From the NCBI GenBank assembly GCA_017610225.1, contig JAFCCM010000003.1, positions 22,225-86,224 on the forward strand: 64,000 nucleotides of DNA, read 5' to 3'. Shown piece by piece: positions 1 through 9,130 of this stretch. The position numbers and the translations under genes are program-made. Within the stretch, counting starts at the first letter, position 1; each line of letters begins with the position of its first letter. The stretch comes from Candidatus Aenigmatarchaeota archaeon. Its GTDB lineage: Archaea; Aenigmatarchaeota; Aenigmatarchaeia; CG10238-14. The notes under the pieces are model-generated. The model was not told where the DNA came from. It saw only the letters and a list, made by a program, of their open reading frames with translations, and searched no databases.

Positions 1-120
1 GTTGCTAAAAAATTCAATAAATCTTTCATGTATGCTAAAGGTATATTAGAAAATTTAGTTAAAAAGAAATATATTAAAAAATTTAAATTGGCTGATAGAA
101 CATTCTATCAAGCTATATAA
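1..120 (+). CDS. C-terminal end of an unidentified gene
   Basis: The first 39 codons of the window are open and end in TAA at 118-120; the start lies outside. The visible end is basic and helical (ends DRTFYQAI) and could be the tail of a winged-helix domain, but that is a guess. The next gene starts 15 bases later in the same direction, so it probably heads or joins the surface-protein operon. Confidence 0.45.
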   Translation, partial: VAKKFNKSFMYAKGILENLVKKKYIKKFKLADRTFYQAI

Positions 121-134
121 AGGTGTAAAAATAA

Positions 135-1184
135 ATGAATAATAAATTTATGAATGGATTTTTTATTTTAGTTATGTTTACCGCTATTTTATTTATGGGT
201 TCTGGTTTACAATCTATTATAACAAGCAAAGCTGTATATAGTGTTGGTGAATCAGCTAAAATAACTTATGCTGATCAAGCTTCTTTTTGTTCTGGTGATG
301 CAAAAATTCAATTAAAAATAACAAAAGAAGAGCTTTATCAAACAAATTTACCAACTAAACAATATTATATTACAACTTATTTACCTCTTTGGGTAAATTC
401 TGTTTCTTCAATTCAATATTGGTCTATTCCTGATGATGATTCATATGCAGGAATTTATAGGGTAACTGGTAGAGTATATTGTGGAGCAACTAATAATTAT
501 GTGACACCTGAATCTTTTTATAGTTTTACAGTTGAAGAAAAAAATACACCTATAGATACATCTTGTGTAAATGAATGTTCATGGGGTTCTGTTAAAGATG
601 TAAATCTAGATACATGTTTACAGATAAGATGTTCTAATTTTGATACAGATCCTTGTTCAGAATGGGGATCATATGAAAGTATACCTGGTTGTGTAGTTGA
701 TACACCAATAACTTGTATTTCTGATTGGATAGTAGGTGATTGGGGAGAATGTATAACAGGAATAAAAACAAGGCAAGTATATGATTCCAATAGTTGTACT
801 AATCCAACAGGAATTATGCCTTCAGTCAGAATGTCTTGTGAAATGCCAGAAGTTGATCCTATACTGTGTAATTCAAATTGGGAAGTTACTGAATGGTCTG
901 AATGTATTAATGGAATACAAATAAGAACTGTAACAGATTCAAATAAATGTTCTGAACCAACAGGTATAAGACCATTTCAACAACAAATATGTGCAGATAC
1001 AGATAATCCTATAAATCCAAATATAAATTATGAACAATATTGTTTAAATTTGGGTTATGATGGTTATAATCAAACAGGACATAATTGTTTTGAATTAAAA
1101 GAATTTGATAATAATATGATTTATATAATAATTGGTGGAATTATTGTATTGTTTTTAATTGGTTATACTGTTATGAGAAAATAA
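135..1184 (+). CDS. Surface protein with two thrombospondin-1-like repeats
   Basis: 349 aa. An N-terminal hydrophobic segment (about residues 8-28) looks like a signal peptide or anchor, and a second (about 325-345, IIIGGIIVLFLIGYTVM) anchors the C-terminus. Two similar cysteine-rich repeats (about 191-235 and 241-285) carry the pattern C..DW..GDWGEC..G...R and C...WEVTEWSEC..G...R, as in thrombospondin type 1 modules, which usually bind sugars or proteins. The number of cysteines suggests disulphides outside the cell. It is followed 20 bases later by another exported protein, as part of a block of surface genes. Adhesion or host recognition is inferred from the architecture only. Confidence 0.7.
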   Translation: MNNKFMNGFFILVMFTAILFMGSGLQSIITSKAVYSVGESAKITYADQASFCSGDAKIQLKITKEELYQTNLPTKQYYITTYLPLWVNSVSSIQYWSIPDDDSYAGIYRVTGRVYCGATNNYVTPESFYSFTVEEKNTPIDTSCVNECSWGSVKDVNLDTCLQIRCSNFDTDPCSEWGSYESIPGCVVDTPITCISDWIVGDWGECITGIKTRQVYDSNSCTNPTGIMPSVRMSCEMPEVDPILCNSNWEVTEWSECINGIQIRTVTDSNKCSEPTGIRPFQQQICADTDNPINPNINYEQYCLNLGYDGYNQTGHNCFELKEFDNNMIYIIIGGIIVLFLIGYTVMRK

Positions 1185-1203
1185 ATAATGAAGTGATTTA
1201 GAT

Positions 1204-1704
1204 ATGATAAAAAATATATTGCGTATAAGTATTGTTTTTATTTTTATGTTATCATTTATTTCAATATCACATGCAGAAATAAATGAAACAACAATAATGA
1301 ATGATATTGAACCTTATACAGGATATTTTGGTCCTAATAATTATTTATATCCAGTCAAATTAATGTTTGAATATACTAGAGAACTATTAACTTTTAATGA
1401 ACTGAAAAGAGCTGAATTACAAATGAAACATGCTGAATTACGAATTTCAGAATTTAAAGGAGAATTAATTGCTAATAGATCACAAAATGCTTTAAATACC
1501 ATGGTATTATATCAATTGAAAATAAATGATGTTGATAATACGATTTCTAAAGTAAAAAATACTGAAATGTCACAAATACAATTGCAACAATTAAATCAAA
1601 TCCAATCTAAATTTAGTAATCAAAATATGGTATTAAATCAGGCATCAGAAAAATATGGTGAAATAGGAAGTTATAATATAAAATCTAAATTTATGAATAA
1701 GTGA
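1204..1704 (+). CDS. Exported DUF5667-like helical protein
   Basis: 166 aa with a clear signal peptide (residues 1-24, ending SHA). The segment that follows, GPNNYLYPVKLMFEYTRE then LLTFNELKRAELQMKHAE, matches the DUF5667 pattern of an exported archaeal/bacterial helical domain (G.dS.LY.lK...E...L.F...kkAel...fAe.R). The function of that family is unknown. The stop codon TGA sits inside the GTGAT ribosome-binding site of the next gene, so the two are probably translationally coupled. Confidence 0.65.
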   Translation: MIKNILRISIVFIFMLSFISISHAEINETTIMNDIEPYTGYFGPNNYLYPVKLMFEYTRELLTFNELKRAELQMKHAELRISEFKGELIANRSQNALNTMVLYQLKINDVDNTISKVKNTEMSQIQLQQLNQIQSKFSNQNMVLNQASEKYGEIGSYNIKSKFMNK

Positions 1705-1709
1705 TTAAT

Positions 1710-2975
1710 ATGTCAAATAAAAAATTATTTACAATAACAATAATACTTTTATTATTGGTATCAGTATCACTTGGTTTAAGTGCATCTTTATTTGTTGGTG
1801 GAGATATTAAACCAACAGTTGAAGGATTGGCAATAACACAATTTGCAGGTAGTCATTGTATTGGAACTAGTGAAAAACCCGTAACTGAGAAATTTGATAT
1901 GTCTAAAGGTGAAGAATTATCAGGTGCAATGAAAACTGAATTATTCTGTAATGTAAATACACCTTCATGTAAAGTACAGATTGATATAAATGAACCTATA
2001 ACATCATATTTTGTTTATTATTGTCCTATAGATAGTGATGTAGATACAATATCAGAAGCAGATAGAATATGTAAAAAATCAATTTCTAATGTTGCAGGAG
2101 TTTCTGGAAATACACATGTAATAACAAGTAGTTATTTCAATTATAATTCAGAATTCTGGACATCACATGAAAAAGCAATTATATTTGCAAAAGATGTACC
2201 TTTTGGTGGATATGTTGATAAAGGAGATATAACAGTTAATCTTATTGCTAATGCTTATACATTAAAATCAGTATCTGGTCAAGGATTAGTTACATTGGCA
2301 AAAAATACATGTGCATTATCTGAAATGCATAAATCTGGAAATTATATTTTTGATCAAGATTATATAGATGGTGCAAATACCGGTACAATTAAAGGTGGAG
2401 TACTTGGTTTTGATAATGTTATTAATTATATATCTGGATTAACTCCTATTACAGATTCAGCAGATGTTATTAAAAGGAACGATGAATGGGTATATGTAAA
2501 ACGTGTTGGAGAAGTTTGTCCTATAGAACATACACCATCTGAATTTTCAGATATCAAATATTTTGTTGATTGCAGTATTCCTATAAAAGCAACCGAAATT
2601 GTTTGTCTCCCATCATCACCTGGATGTAAAGAAGATGGTACTGAATTTGTATCTACATTAGATGAAATGAGTTGTACTTGGTATGGTGGTGGATTACCTG
2701 AAGGATGGTATCCAAAAACAAGTGGTTCAAGTGAATATTGTTTATGGACTTGTGTTGATGGTAAACCTATACCACATAGTTGTCAAACAGCTACTAACTG
2801 CATTGAAGGTCAAGTATATGATTATGATAAGCAATCTTGTATTGGTATATCTGATCCAACAATAGCACCTACTCTTCCAAATGGTGAAAAAGATGATAAT
2901 ACATTGTTTATTATAGCCATTTTTGTTTTAATAGCAGGAATTGTTATCTTTGGTGGTTTGAGTTTAAAGAAATAA
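1710..2975 (+). CDS. Cysteine-rich surface protein with C-terminal anchor
   Basis: I start this gene at the ATG at 1710 because GTGAT at 1702-1706 is the usual binding site here. The hydrophobic N-terminus (about residues 6-25) is a signal or anchor. The large middle part has many Cys, and the C-terminal segment NTLFIIAIFVLIAGIVIFGG is a membrane anchor followed by two lysines. No domain is recognised with confidence. The cysteines from about residue 270 onward are spaced like a small disulphide-rich module. It belongs to the same surface-protein operon as its neighbours. Confidence 0.65.
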   Translation: MSNKKLFTITIILLLLVSVSLGLSASLFVGGDIKPTVEGLAITQFAGSHCIGTSEKPVTEKFDMSKGEELSGAMKTELFCNVNTPSCKVQIDINEPITSYFVYYCPIDSDVDTISEADRICKKSISNVAGVSGNTHVITSSYFNYNSEFWTSHEKAIIFAKDVPFGGYVDKGDITVNLIANAYTLKSVSGQGLVTLAKNTCALSEMHKSGNYIFDQDYIDGANTGTIKGGVLGFDNVINYISGLTPITDSADVIKRNDEWVYVKRVGEVCPIEHTPSEFSDIKYFVDCSIPIKATEIVCLPSSPGCKEDGTEFVSTLDEMSCTWYGGGLPEGWYPKTSGSSEYCLWTCVDGKPIPHSCQTATNCIEGQVYDYDKQSCIGISDPTIAPTLPNGEKDDNTLFIIAIFVLIAGIVIFGGLSLKK

Positions 2976-2989
2976 AAAGATGATTTAAT

Positions 2990-3274
2990 ATGGAAATTAC
3001 AATGTGGCTTATAACAAAAATAGTATTGATATTAGTATCATCTTTTCTAGCTTTTGTTATATCATTTAAAATTTTAAATAATATAACAAAGGATGAAACA
3101 ATATCTTTTGTCATATCAATAATAATTGGTATGTTTATGGCCTATATAATGTTTAAGTATGCTTTGTATATAACAATTTTTGGTACTGGTGGATTAATAA
3201 TTATATTGTATTTTCTTGGCGGAGCATTTATATTAAATTTATTTAAAGATATATTGACTAAAAAATTAACTTGA
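2990..3274 (+). CDS. Small membrane protein, about three helices
   Basis: 94 aa, almost entirely hydrophobic, with helices at about residues 4-26, 37-58 and 62-86. The ATG follows a GATGAT binding site by 6 bases. The stop TGA overlaps the region used to start the next gene, so the two are probably made together. No family is recognised. Its position after three anchored surface proteins suggests an envelope or virion-membrane component. Confidence 0.6.
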   Translation: MEITMWLITKIVLILVSSFLAFVISFKILNNITKDETISFVISIIIGMFMAYIMFKYALYITIFGTGGLIIILYFLGGAFILNLFKDILTKKLT

Positions 3275-3288
3275 AAGAGATGGAAAAA

Positions 3289-3510
3289 ATGAAAATGTTT
3301 AATAATATAAAATCATTTTTATCTTATGGTTTAGTATTAGGAATTATTGTAACTATGACTGGTTTTGCATTAATCAGATTTATATCTGCATCAATTGAAT
3401 ATTTATTTCCTGGATATTCAAATATAAAACTATATGGATTTATGTTTATTGGTGGATTTTTAATTTTAGCAATATCAGGATATAAATTAAGTAAAATAGT
3501 TAAGAGATAG
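3289..3510 (+). CDS. Small membrane protein, two helices
   Basis: 73 aa from the ATG at 3289, chosen because GAGATG at 3277-3282 gives the usual binding-site spacing; the frame is open further upstream to a TTG at 3271. Two hydrophobic helices at about residues 12-32 and 47-66. No family recognised. Tightly packed between membrane proteins on the same strand. Confidence 0.5.
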   Translation: MKMFNNIKSFLSYGLVLGIIVTMTGFALIRFISASIEYLFPGYSNIKLYGFMFIGGFLILAISGYKLSKIVKR

Positions 3511-3515
3511 ATTTT

Positions 3516-3959
3516 ATGTTAAAAGAAATATTTATTGTTTTGATAATGTTCGCTATGTTTGGAATAGCTTTTATTATGATTACTGATAATGGTTTTAATG
3601 ATAGATTCATGTCTAATACAATCATAAACACAACTACAAATACAATAACAAAAGCATTAGATACTACATCTGATAAAATAAATACCATAACAAGAACAAG
3701 TATTTCAATATTGATGCATAATACAATTGATCCTATATCACCTACATTTCTAGAATTGGCCGAAAATAATTGTATTGCTTATGGTGGTTATTGGCACGAT
3801 ACAAAAGATCAAGTGGGATGTTTTAATATGCCAATTGATAGTTTCAATGCAAGAGAATGTATCATAAATCCTGTATATTCATTGATACAAAATTCATGTA
3901 ATGGTCTTGAAGCAATATGGATTTGTAATTCAGAAAATGTCGGATGTTACTATAATTAA
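3516..3959 (+). CDS. Exported protein with C-terminal cysteine motif
   Basis: 147 aa. Residues 4-22 form a signal peptide or anchor (LKEIFIVLIMFAMFGIAFIM). A Thr/Asn-rich stretch follows, and the C-terminal 50 residues hold six cysteines (for example NNCIAYGGYWHD and GLEAIWICNSENVGCYYN), suggesting a small disulphide-stabilised head on a stalk. No family is recognised. It sits in the surface-protein operon. Confidence 0.55.
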   Translation: MLKEIFIVLIMFAMFGIAFIMITDNGFNDRFMSNTIINTTTNTITKALDTTSDKINTITRTSISILMHNTIDPISPTFLELAENNCIAYGGYWHDTKDQVGCFNMPIDSFNARECIINPVYSLIQNSCNGLEAIWICNSENVGCYYN

Positions 3960-4001
3960 AAATAAAATTAATACTCACTATATTTTATATGGAGGTGAAA
4001 T

Positions 4002-4379
4002 ATGATGAAAAAACAACTTACAAATTTATTTGTATCGGCATTGCTTGTTAGTTTTGTTGGTGGTTTAGTTGCAATGATACTTAATATGATTTTTGGTGGA
4101 TTAATATTATCAAGTGCTTTTGCCAGTTTAACAGCTTCAATTGTTGTTTTGATATTATTGACAATATTAGCAAAATCAGCAAATATTGATAATTTATCAG
4201 CATTCAATATGATAATATATCTATTCGCAATATCTATTATAGGAACTATAATAGCAACATTTGTACCATCAATAGCAAGTGTGATTTTAGTAATAGATAG
4301 TTTGACGTTATCAGGTCTGGCATTTACATTGCTTTATATAATGATAGCTGAAATTATATTGTCTAAGATCTTCAAATAA
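4002..4379 (+). CDS. Four-helix membrane protein
   Basis: 125 aa with four hydrophobic helices (about 10-33, 36-58, 66-88 and 96-120). The binding site GGAGGTGA at 3991-3998 is the most complete match to the archaeal 16S rRNA 3' end in this block, so expression may be high. No family is recognised. Confidence 0.6.
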   Translation: MMKKQLTNLFVSALLVSFVGGLVAMILNMIFGGLILSSAFASLTASIVVLILLTILAKSANIDNLSAFNMIIYLFAISIIGTIIATFVPSIASVILVIDSLTLSGLAFTLLYIMIAEIILSKIFK

Positions 4380-4412
4380 ATAATATAATATAACTACATG
4401 ACGAAAGAATGA

Positions 4413-5711
4413 TTGAAAGTATATTATAAAATATTAAAGGTGTTAAAAATAATAAATAAAAACAATAAAATCATAATAACAATTGTATCTTTATTAGTCA
4501 TATTTCTATTATCAGGACTATATATTTCTTCACAATCCATAATAACACCATTATCTAGTCCATCTTTTGAACAATATACTGGAATTCCAACAATATTTTA
4601 TTGGGGAAGAGTAGATTGGTTTGATACACAATATTCTTCGTCAAATATAGCAATTATTGATAATTATAAATTCATAACACATAAATTTAATTTAAAAGGT
4701 GTTGATGATATCAATTGTGGTTGGGGTGGTTCTTATTATGTTGAAGTGTTTAAAGACAATATTTTAATAGAATCAATAGGTAATAAATCAACTTGTTGGG
4801 GTGGTTCTACAGGGTCCAATTATAGATCAACACAAACATCTTTTAAAGACGAATATATATCAGCATTTTTTGCACAAGAATATTGGTATAGTGATTATAC
4901 CCTTTATTCATTAAAAAATAAATATTTTATGCAAACTCCGGATAATGCTTTTGATATACGATTTACACCTGTATTTCATACAATGTCTATAGGTTCATAC
5001 ACTCCAAAAGTATATTATCAAGGTGATAATGTATCTATTTCAATTGATGTCATAAATAATTATCATTCAATAGATAAACCATACAATGATGATCTAATAA
5101 TTGAGATTGAAACAGAAATATGTCAAGATGTATGGTATGGTGAAGCTTGTAAGACATTATATGCATATGATACATTAAAACAATATTCAAATACAGTTAA
5201 ATACAATATACCAACAGACTTTATAGTATCTAACTTGACAATTAAACCTTCTGTTAATATATATAAAGACCTTTCAAAATCAACTTATACTGGATTCAAT
5301 GTATTTCCAAAAGATATCATGATCAATCTTCAAACAAAAGAAACCTGTTATGATTTATTATTGGAAACTACAGGCCAGGAAAGAAATAAAGGAATTGATG
5401 TAACAAAATGTCTTGGATTCATACAAATAGATCATAAAGCTGATTTAGAAAAAACAATTGATATTATTCAAAAACCTATAATAATTATAAATGAAACAAC
5501 CATTATAAATGAAACAATTATAGAAGTTCAAGTAGAAAAAATAATTGAAGTATTTAAAATAAATGAAACAACTATTGAAGTTGAAAAGATAGTAGAAGTT
5601 GTAAAAATTATAGATGAAACTCCATATTTAAAATTCATTATAAGAATATTCAATTTTATTTGGATGACTTTTTTAATAGTTTATCTTTATATTAGATTCA
5701 TTAAAAAATGA
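4413..5711 (+). CDS. Membrane-anchored stalk protein with INETT repeats
   Basis: 432 aa from a TTG codon. The start is uncertain, because the nearest binding site (GAATGAT) lies directly against it. An N-terminal anchor (about 22-42) is followed by a Trp/Tyr/Cys-rich outer domain of about 300 residues. Next comes a repetitive region (about 355-400) built from copies of INETTI and VEKIIEV, which looks like an extended stalk or coiled coil. A C-terminal membrane segment follows (FIWMTFLIVYLYIRF). The arrangement resembles a spike or pilus-like surface protein. It ends the plus-strand block and faces a convergent gene. Confidence 0.6.
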   Translation: MKVYYKILKVLKIINKNNKIIITIVSLLVIFLLSGLYISSQSIITPLSSPSFEQYTGIPTIFYWGRVDWFDTQYSSSNIAIIDNYKFITHKFNLKGVDDINCGWGGSYYVEVFKDNILIESIGNKSTCWGGSTGSNYRSTQTSFKDEYISAFFAQEYWYSDYTLYSLKNKYFMQTPDNAFDIRFTPVFHTMSIGSYTPKVYYQGDNVSISIDVINNYHSIDKPYNDDLIIEIETEICQDVWYGEACKTLYAYDTLKQYSNTVKYNIPTDFIVSNLTIKPSVNIYKDLSKSTYTGFNVFPKDIMINLQTKETCYDLLLETTGQERNKGIDVTKCLGFIQIDHKADLEKTIDIIQKPIIIINETTIINETIIEVQVEKIIEVFKINETTIEVEKIVEVVKIIDETPYLKFIIRIFNFIWMTFLIVYLYIRFIKK

Positions 5712-5796
5712 TGTCTAATACATACAATGTTAATCAAATACTATACCCTATTTGTATAAAACATGTATATTTAAACAACCAATTATAAATATTTAA

Positions 5797-6018
5797 TCAA
5801 TCACAACATTTTTCAGCATCTTCTTTTGTAATATGTAATGCTTCACAATGTGTACAATAATATTTATTTATTTCTTTAAGATATATACTTTTTTTATCTT
5901 TATTATTTTCTATTATTCTTAATGAATATTCAAGTATTTCTTCACATTGTTTTTTAGTACATTTAATAATAATTGGTTCATCTACTAAATTTTCAAATTT
6001 AATAATTTTTTCATTCAT
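5797..6018 (-). CDS. Small protein with C-terminal zinc-finger-like motif
   Basis: 73 aa from the ATG at 6018, preceded by TTGAT. Upstream, a 30-base duplication (5998-6027 and 6032-6061) has created a second, in-frame start at 6048 that would add ten residues. The C-terminus YYCTHCEALHITKEDAEKCCD has a CxxC...CC arrangement typical of a small zinc site. Last gene of the first minus-strand operon. Function unknown. Confidence 0.5.
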   Translation of the reverse strand: MNEKIIKFENLVDEPIIIKCTKKQCEEILEYSLRIIENNKDKKSIYLKEINKYYCTHCEALHITKEDAEKCCD

Positions 6019-6060
6019 AATATCAATCCATTTTAATAATTTTTTCATTTATAATATCAT

Positions 6061-6681
6061 TCACACCTTTTTTGTTTTTTCTGAATTATATATTACTGTA
6101 CATTCTCTATACCAAATAAATTTTTCATTACAATTATGACAAACCATAACATCACTATCCTTTTTTTCTTCCGATGAGTCTCCATGTTCAAAACCACAAT
6201 AAGGACAAGTTATTTCATCTTGATTATGATAATTAAATTCATATATAATCTTTTCTTTATTAGTCATATTTACACCTAATCTTTTCATATATTTTTCATT
6301 TATTTTTTTAAGTTCTTTATGATAATTGTTATAATCATCCATAGATGAGAACCAATTAAGATTTTGTTTTTTAGGCATTGTTTGAATAAAATTATGATTA
6401 AGTTTTCTTATTTTTTTCAAACGTGGTTGCCATATCTTTTTAAAATATTCTTCAGATCTAAAAGTATTTTCATTTAAACGCATTTCATTTAAACTTAATA
6501 TTTTACTTGATATTTCTACACGTGCATATTTATTTGCATTTCTATCAAAGGCTTTGCCAATCCAATAGGGTATTTCAATATAATATTTCATTAATTGTTT
6601 ATTATTATTATCTACAAAGATACCATCTTGTTTTTTTTGAATGCATAAATATTTTATAATTTTATCTGGTCTTTTAGTCAT
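6061..6681 (-). CDS. Protein with C-terminal zinc ribbon
   Basis: 206 aa. The last 50 residues contain CPYCGFEHGDSSEEKK then VMVCHNCNEKFIWY, a classic two-CxxC zinc ribbon, probably for DNA, RNA or protein contact. The N-terminal 130 residues are basic and of unknown fold. It lies between two other zinc proteins in a four-gene operon reading leftward from the promoter near 7640. Confidence 0.55.
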   Translation of the reverse strand: MTKRPDKIIKYLCIQKKQDGIFVDNNNKQLMKYYIEIPYWIGKAFDRNANKYARVEISSKILSLNEMRLNENTFRSEEYFKKIWQPRLKKIRKLNHNFIQTMPKKQNLNWFSSMDDYNNYHKELKKINEKYMKRLGVNMTNKEKIIYEFNYHNQDEITCPYCGFEHGDSSEEKKDSDVMVCHNCNEKFIWYRECTVIYNSEKTKKV

Positions 6682-6699
6682 GATAATTACCTAAAATTT

Positions 6700-7032
6700 T
6701 TATTTTTTACAATTATTACAATAAAATCCTATTATTTTATCATAATAAACAAATACATCTTGTTTTTTGCATGCTGGACAATCCCATTGAACTAAAACGG
6801 TACAAAAACCACGTTTTAAAGCATCTAAATAATCATCATATTGTCCTTCATTTAATCCAATAAGATCTGCATTTTTACAAACTTTAACACGTAAATCTAT
6901 ATAATCAGCACTAATAATATATTGATCACATAATAAAGCCATACTTTTTGCTGTATTGATGTTTTCAGATAAAATAAAAATACCTTCTTCAGGATTATTT
7001 TTATCTACTACATGATATGCTTTAAGAACCAT
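6700..7032 (-). CDS. Zinc-ribbon protein
   Basis: 110 aa. C-terminal ribbon CPACKKQDVFVYYDKIIGFY then CNNCKK. The N-terminal 70 residues (KAYHVVDKNNPEEGIFILSE) look like a small alpha/beta domain. Its start overlaps the end of the upstream gene by 11 bases, so translation is probably coupled. Function unknown. Confidence 0.5.
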   Translation of the reverse strand: MVLKAYHVVDKNNPEEGIFILSENINTAKSMALLCDQYIISADYIDLRVKVCKNADLIGLNEGQYDDYLDALKRGFCTVLVQWDCPACKKQDVFVYYDKIIGFYCNNCKK

Positions 7033-7597
7033 TATATAACACTATTTCATATATTTTTTCTTCTGTATAATTATCTATAAATATAGTATCATAAGCAAAA
7101 CAATACCAAATATCATTATTATACTGATCATTTATTCTTAAGTGTTTCATATCATATTCTGTTAAATTTAAAATAGATGTTTTCATCAATTTAAATAAAT
7201 TTATAACATCATCTGAATGACATGTTTGACCAAAATAATTATCATATGTTTTATTTTCAAACATTATATCTATATGATCTGTTTTTTTATCAAAACTATC
7301 TATATTTAAATAATAAGTATCATTCTTAAGACATGGAATTAGTTGTTTTCCATTGTATTCAAATACAATCCCTGCCTTATATAATATATTTGTATTATAT
7401 TCAAATTCAGGACAATTAAGCAAGATTACATTAGATTGAATGTCTTGTTTATTTAATAACACTGATTCGAGATTGGTATTATTAAATAAACTATTATTTA
7501 TATATGTATTTCCAATTAAAAAACTAACAACAAATGCAAGAATTAAACCAATAAAAATAGGTATAATAACTTCAAATAAAAATTTTTTTTTATCCAT
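7022..7597 (-). CDS. Membrane-anchored protein of unknown function
   Basis: 191 aa with one N-terminal helix (about residues 8-28) and a hydrophilic remainder that is probably outside the membrane. It is the first gene behind the promoter/operator at 7621-7650, with a short leader. No family recognised. Confidence 0.5.
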   Translation of the reverse strand: MDKKKFLFEVIIPIFIGLILAFVVSFLIGNTYINNSLFNNTNLESVLLNKQDIQSNVILLNCPEFEYNTNILYKAGIVFEYNGKQLIPCLKNDTYYLNIDSFDKKTDHIDIMFENKTYDNYFGQTCHSDDVINLFKLMKTSILNLTEYDMKHLRINDQYNNDIWYCFAYDTIFIDNYTEEKIYEIVLYNGS

Positions 7598-7620
7598 ATA
7601 AAATCATTATAATCTATTCT

Positions 7621-7650
7621 TTATATGTATTTATATACTGTAGTATATAG
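7621..7650 (-). promoter_or_regulatory. Shared promoter/operator, copy 1
   Basis: Read on the minus strand this is CTATATACTACAGTATATAA followed by ATACATATAA. It holds an inverted repeat (TATAC-nnn-GTATA) joined to TATA-like boxes, about 25-50 bases upstream of the gene starting at 7597. The same arrangement recurs before six other minus-strand operons. Confidence 0.65.
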
Positions 7651-7764
7651 TTAATTTGAATTTTTAATGCCATAAAAATATCCAATGAAAAATATTATAA
7701 CAAAACATATCATTACAAAACTTAAAACAATAGAATCCAATAAAATCATATTACATAGTGTCAT
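7651..7764 (-). CDS. 37-residue single-helix membrane protein
   Basis: Starts at an ATG with GGTGAT upstream and ends just at the copy-1 promoter. One hydrophobic helix (about residues 5-32, LLDSIVLSFVMICFVIIFF). Last gene of the operon that begins near 11263. Function unknown. Confidence 0.45.
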   Translation of the reverse strand: MTLCNMILLDSIVLSFVMICFVIIFFIGYFYGIKNSN

Positions 7765-7771
7765 TTATATA

Positions 7772-8092
7772 TCACCTATCATCCAATTGATTATATGACA
7801 TTAAATTAGTATATGCTACCATAGATAACATTCCTAAAAAGAAAAGTTCAAAATTAAATGATGATATAAAATACATGATACAAAAAACACCACTAAGTGT
7901 AAATGGAAACATCATTAACATTCCTTTATTTACTCCGTATCTTTTCATAAAATATCGTAATAATTTATTTAATTCATGATTATAACCATCAATACCTGTC
8001 TTTTTTACATAATAATGAATTAATTTATTTGTGTAATAAAAATCAACAAAATGTAATATACCACTAATTATCAATAAAAATATTAAATCCAT
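7772..8092 (-). CDS. Membrane protein resembling DUF5658
   Basis: 106 aa from the ATG at 8092, chosen for TTGAT upstream. About three helices. The early pattern HFVDFYYTNKLIHYYVKKTG then NHELNKLLRYFM resembles the helix-loop-helix signature (D...T...l......E.Npll) of DUF5658-type membrane proteins, a family of unknown function. It overlaps the upstream small gene by a few bases. Confidence 0.4.
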   Translation of the reverse strand: MDLIFLLIISGILHFVDFYYTNKLIHYYVKKTGIDGYNHELNKLLRYFMKRYGVNKGMLMMFPFTLSGVFCIMYFISSFNFELFFLGMLSMVAYTNLMSYNQLDDR

Positions 8093-8096
8093 ATAA

Positions 8097-8267
8097 TCAA
8101 TCCTTATTATCAATATAAACCATTATAGAATATATTATGATTAATGACAATAAAATATTTCCTATCATAAAATCTACACTTATAATCCTAATTTTTGTAA
8201 ATATCAATAAAAATATATTGATTATTATGTATATCCCTAAACATATATTTATACTATCAATTTTCAT
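8097..8267 (-). CDS. 56-residue membrane protein
   Basis: Two hydrophobic helices. ATG at 8265-8267 behind GGTGAT; its TGA stop lies at the binding site of the next gene, indicating coupling. Function unknown. Confidence 0.5.
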   Translation of the reverse strand: MKIDSINICLGIYIIINIFLLIFTKIRIISVDFMIGNILLSLIIIYSIMVYIDNKD

Positions 8268-8442
8268 ATTTTATCACCATAATCCTTTTTACTTTTATCA
8301 AAAATATTAAATAAATAAATATCATAAATAATATCATATTCACTTGATTTATTATACCAAATAATCCAATAAAATAAACACTTATAAAACAAATAAAAAA
8401 CATTATAGTTGCTTTTTTTGGAGTTACTTCTTTTCTTACCAT
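8257..8442 (-). CDS. 61-residue membrane protein
   Basis: Two helices (about 10-30 and 33-53). It overlaps the downstream gene by 11 bases. Part of a run of four tiny membrane proteins. Function unknown. Confidence 0.5.
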   Translation of the reverse strand: MVRKEVTPKKATIMFFICFISVYFIGLFGIINQVNMILFMIFIYLIFLIKVKRIMVIKYEN

Positions 8443-8446
8443 AAAA

Positions 8447-8641
8447 TCACTTATTTTTTTTATATATTTTTATTATCATATATACAAATATTGCAAAACA
8501 AATAAATACTAAAGTACCTAGCATAATATGATCATAATAAATTAAAATATTATAAAACATATGCAATGCAAGACCGATAGATATAATTATTGTTAACATA
8601 TTTTTTTTAATTATTGTTAGCATATCATTATAATTTTTCAT
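8447..8641 (-). CDS. 64-residue membrane protein
   Basis: Two helices separated by a short loop and a Lys-rich tail (IIKIYKKNK). Tightly spaced with both neighbours. Function unknown. Confidence 0.5.
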   Translation of the reverse strand: MKNYNDMLTIIKKNMLTIIISIGLALHMFYNILIYYDHIMLGTLVFICFAIFVYMIIKIYKKNK

Positions 8642-8647
8642 AATTTA

Positions 8648-9124
8648 TCACACCTTACTATTTAAATACTCTCGACACCATTGAGAGATATAAGCAGTTC
8701 CAATCCAATTATGTTCCTTACAAATACCGTCTTTATTCCACATTTTTTTTAATAATTTATTATATAAAATAGCTTTTTTATTATTTTTTAATTCATTTTC
8801 AAACCATTTTATCATGTCTTGATCCGTATCTAAACATCGTATATTATTTTCATCGTATTTAATATCAATCTTATTATCTTTAAACCACCATTTTGATAAT
8901 AACCGTCCAAATTCATTTCCAATTTTAGCATTATTTAATTCTATTTCTGTATGTGGTTTTAATTCCTTCGTTAAACAATAATAATTCCAACAATCTTCAC
9001 AAATCTCACCATCATCACGTGCAGTAAAATAACTCGCCATTGATAATGGATCTGAATTTATTATTACATTATATGGTTTCTTTTCACCCTTACATACATG
9101 ACATATCAATTTTTTATCTTTCAT
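8648..9124 (-). CDS. Zinc-binding protein
   Basis: 158 aa. N-terminal CHVCKGEKKPYNVI and, about 35 residues later, CEDCWNYYCL give a two-CxxC zinc site. The remainder is charged and helical. No wider family is recognised. A phage-like accessory protein is the best general description. Confidence 0.5.
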   Translation of the reverse strand: MKDKKLICHVCKGEKKPYNVIINSDPLSMASYFTARDDGEICEDCWNYYCLTKELKPHTEIELNNAKIGNEFGRLLSKWWFKDNKIDIKYDENNIRCLDTDQDMIKWFENELKNNKKAILYNKLLKKMWNKDGICKEHNWIGTAYISQWCREYLNSKV

Positions 9125-9130
9125 AAAATA

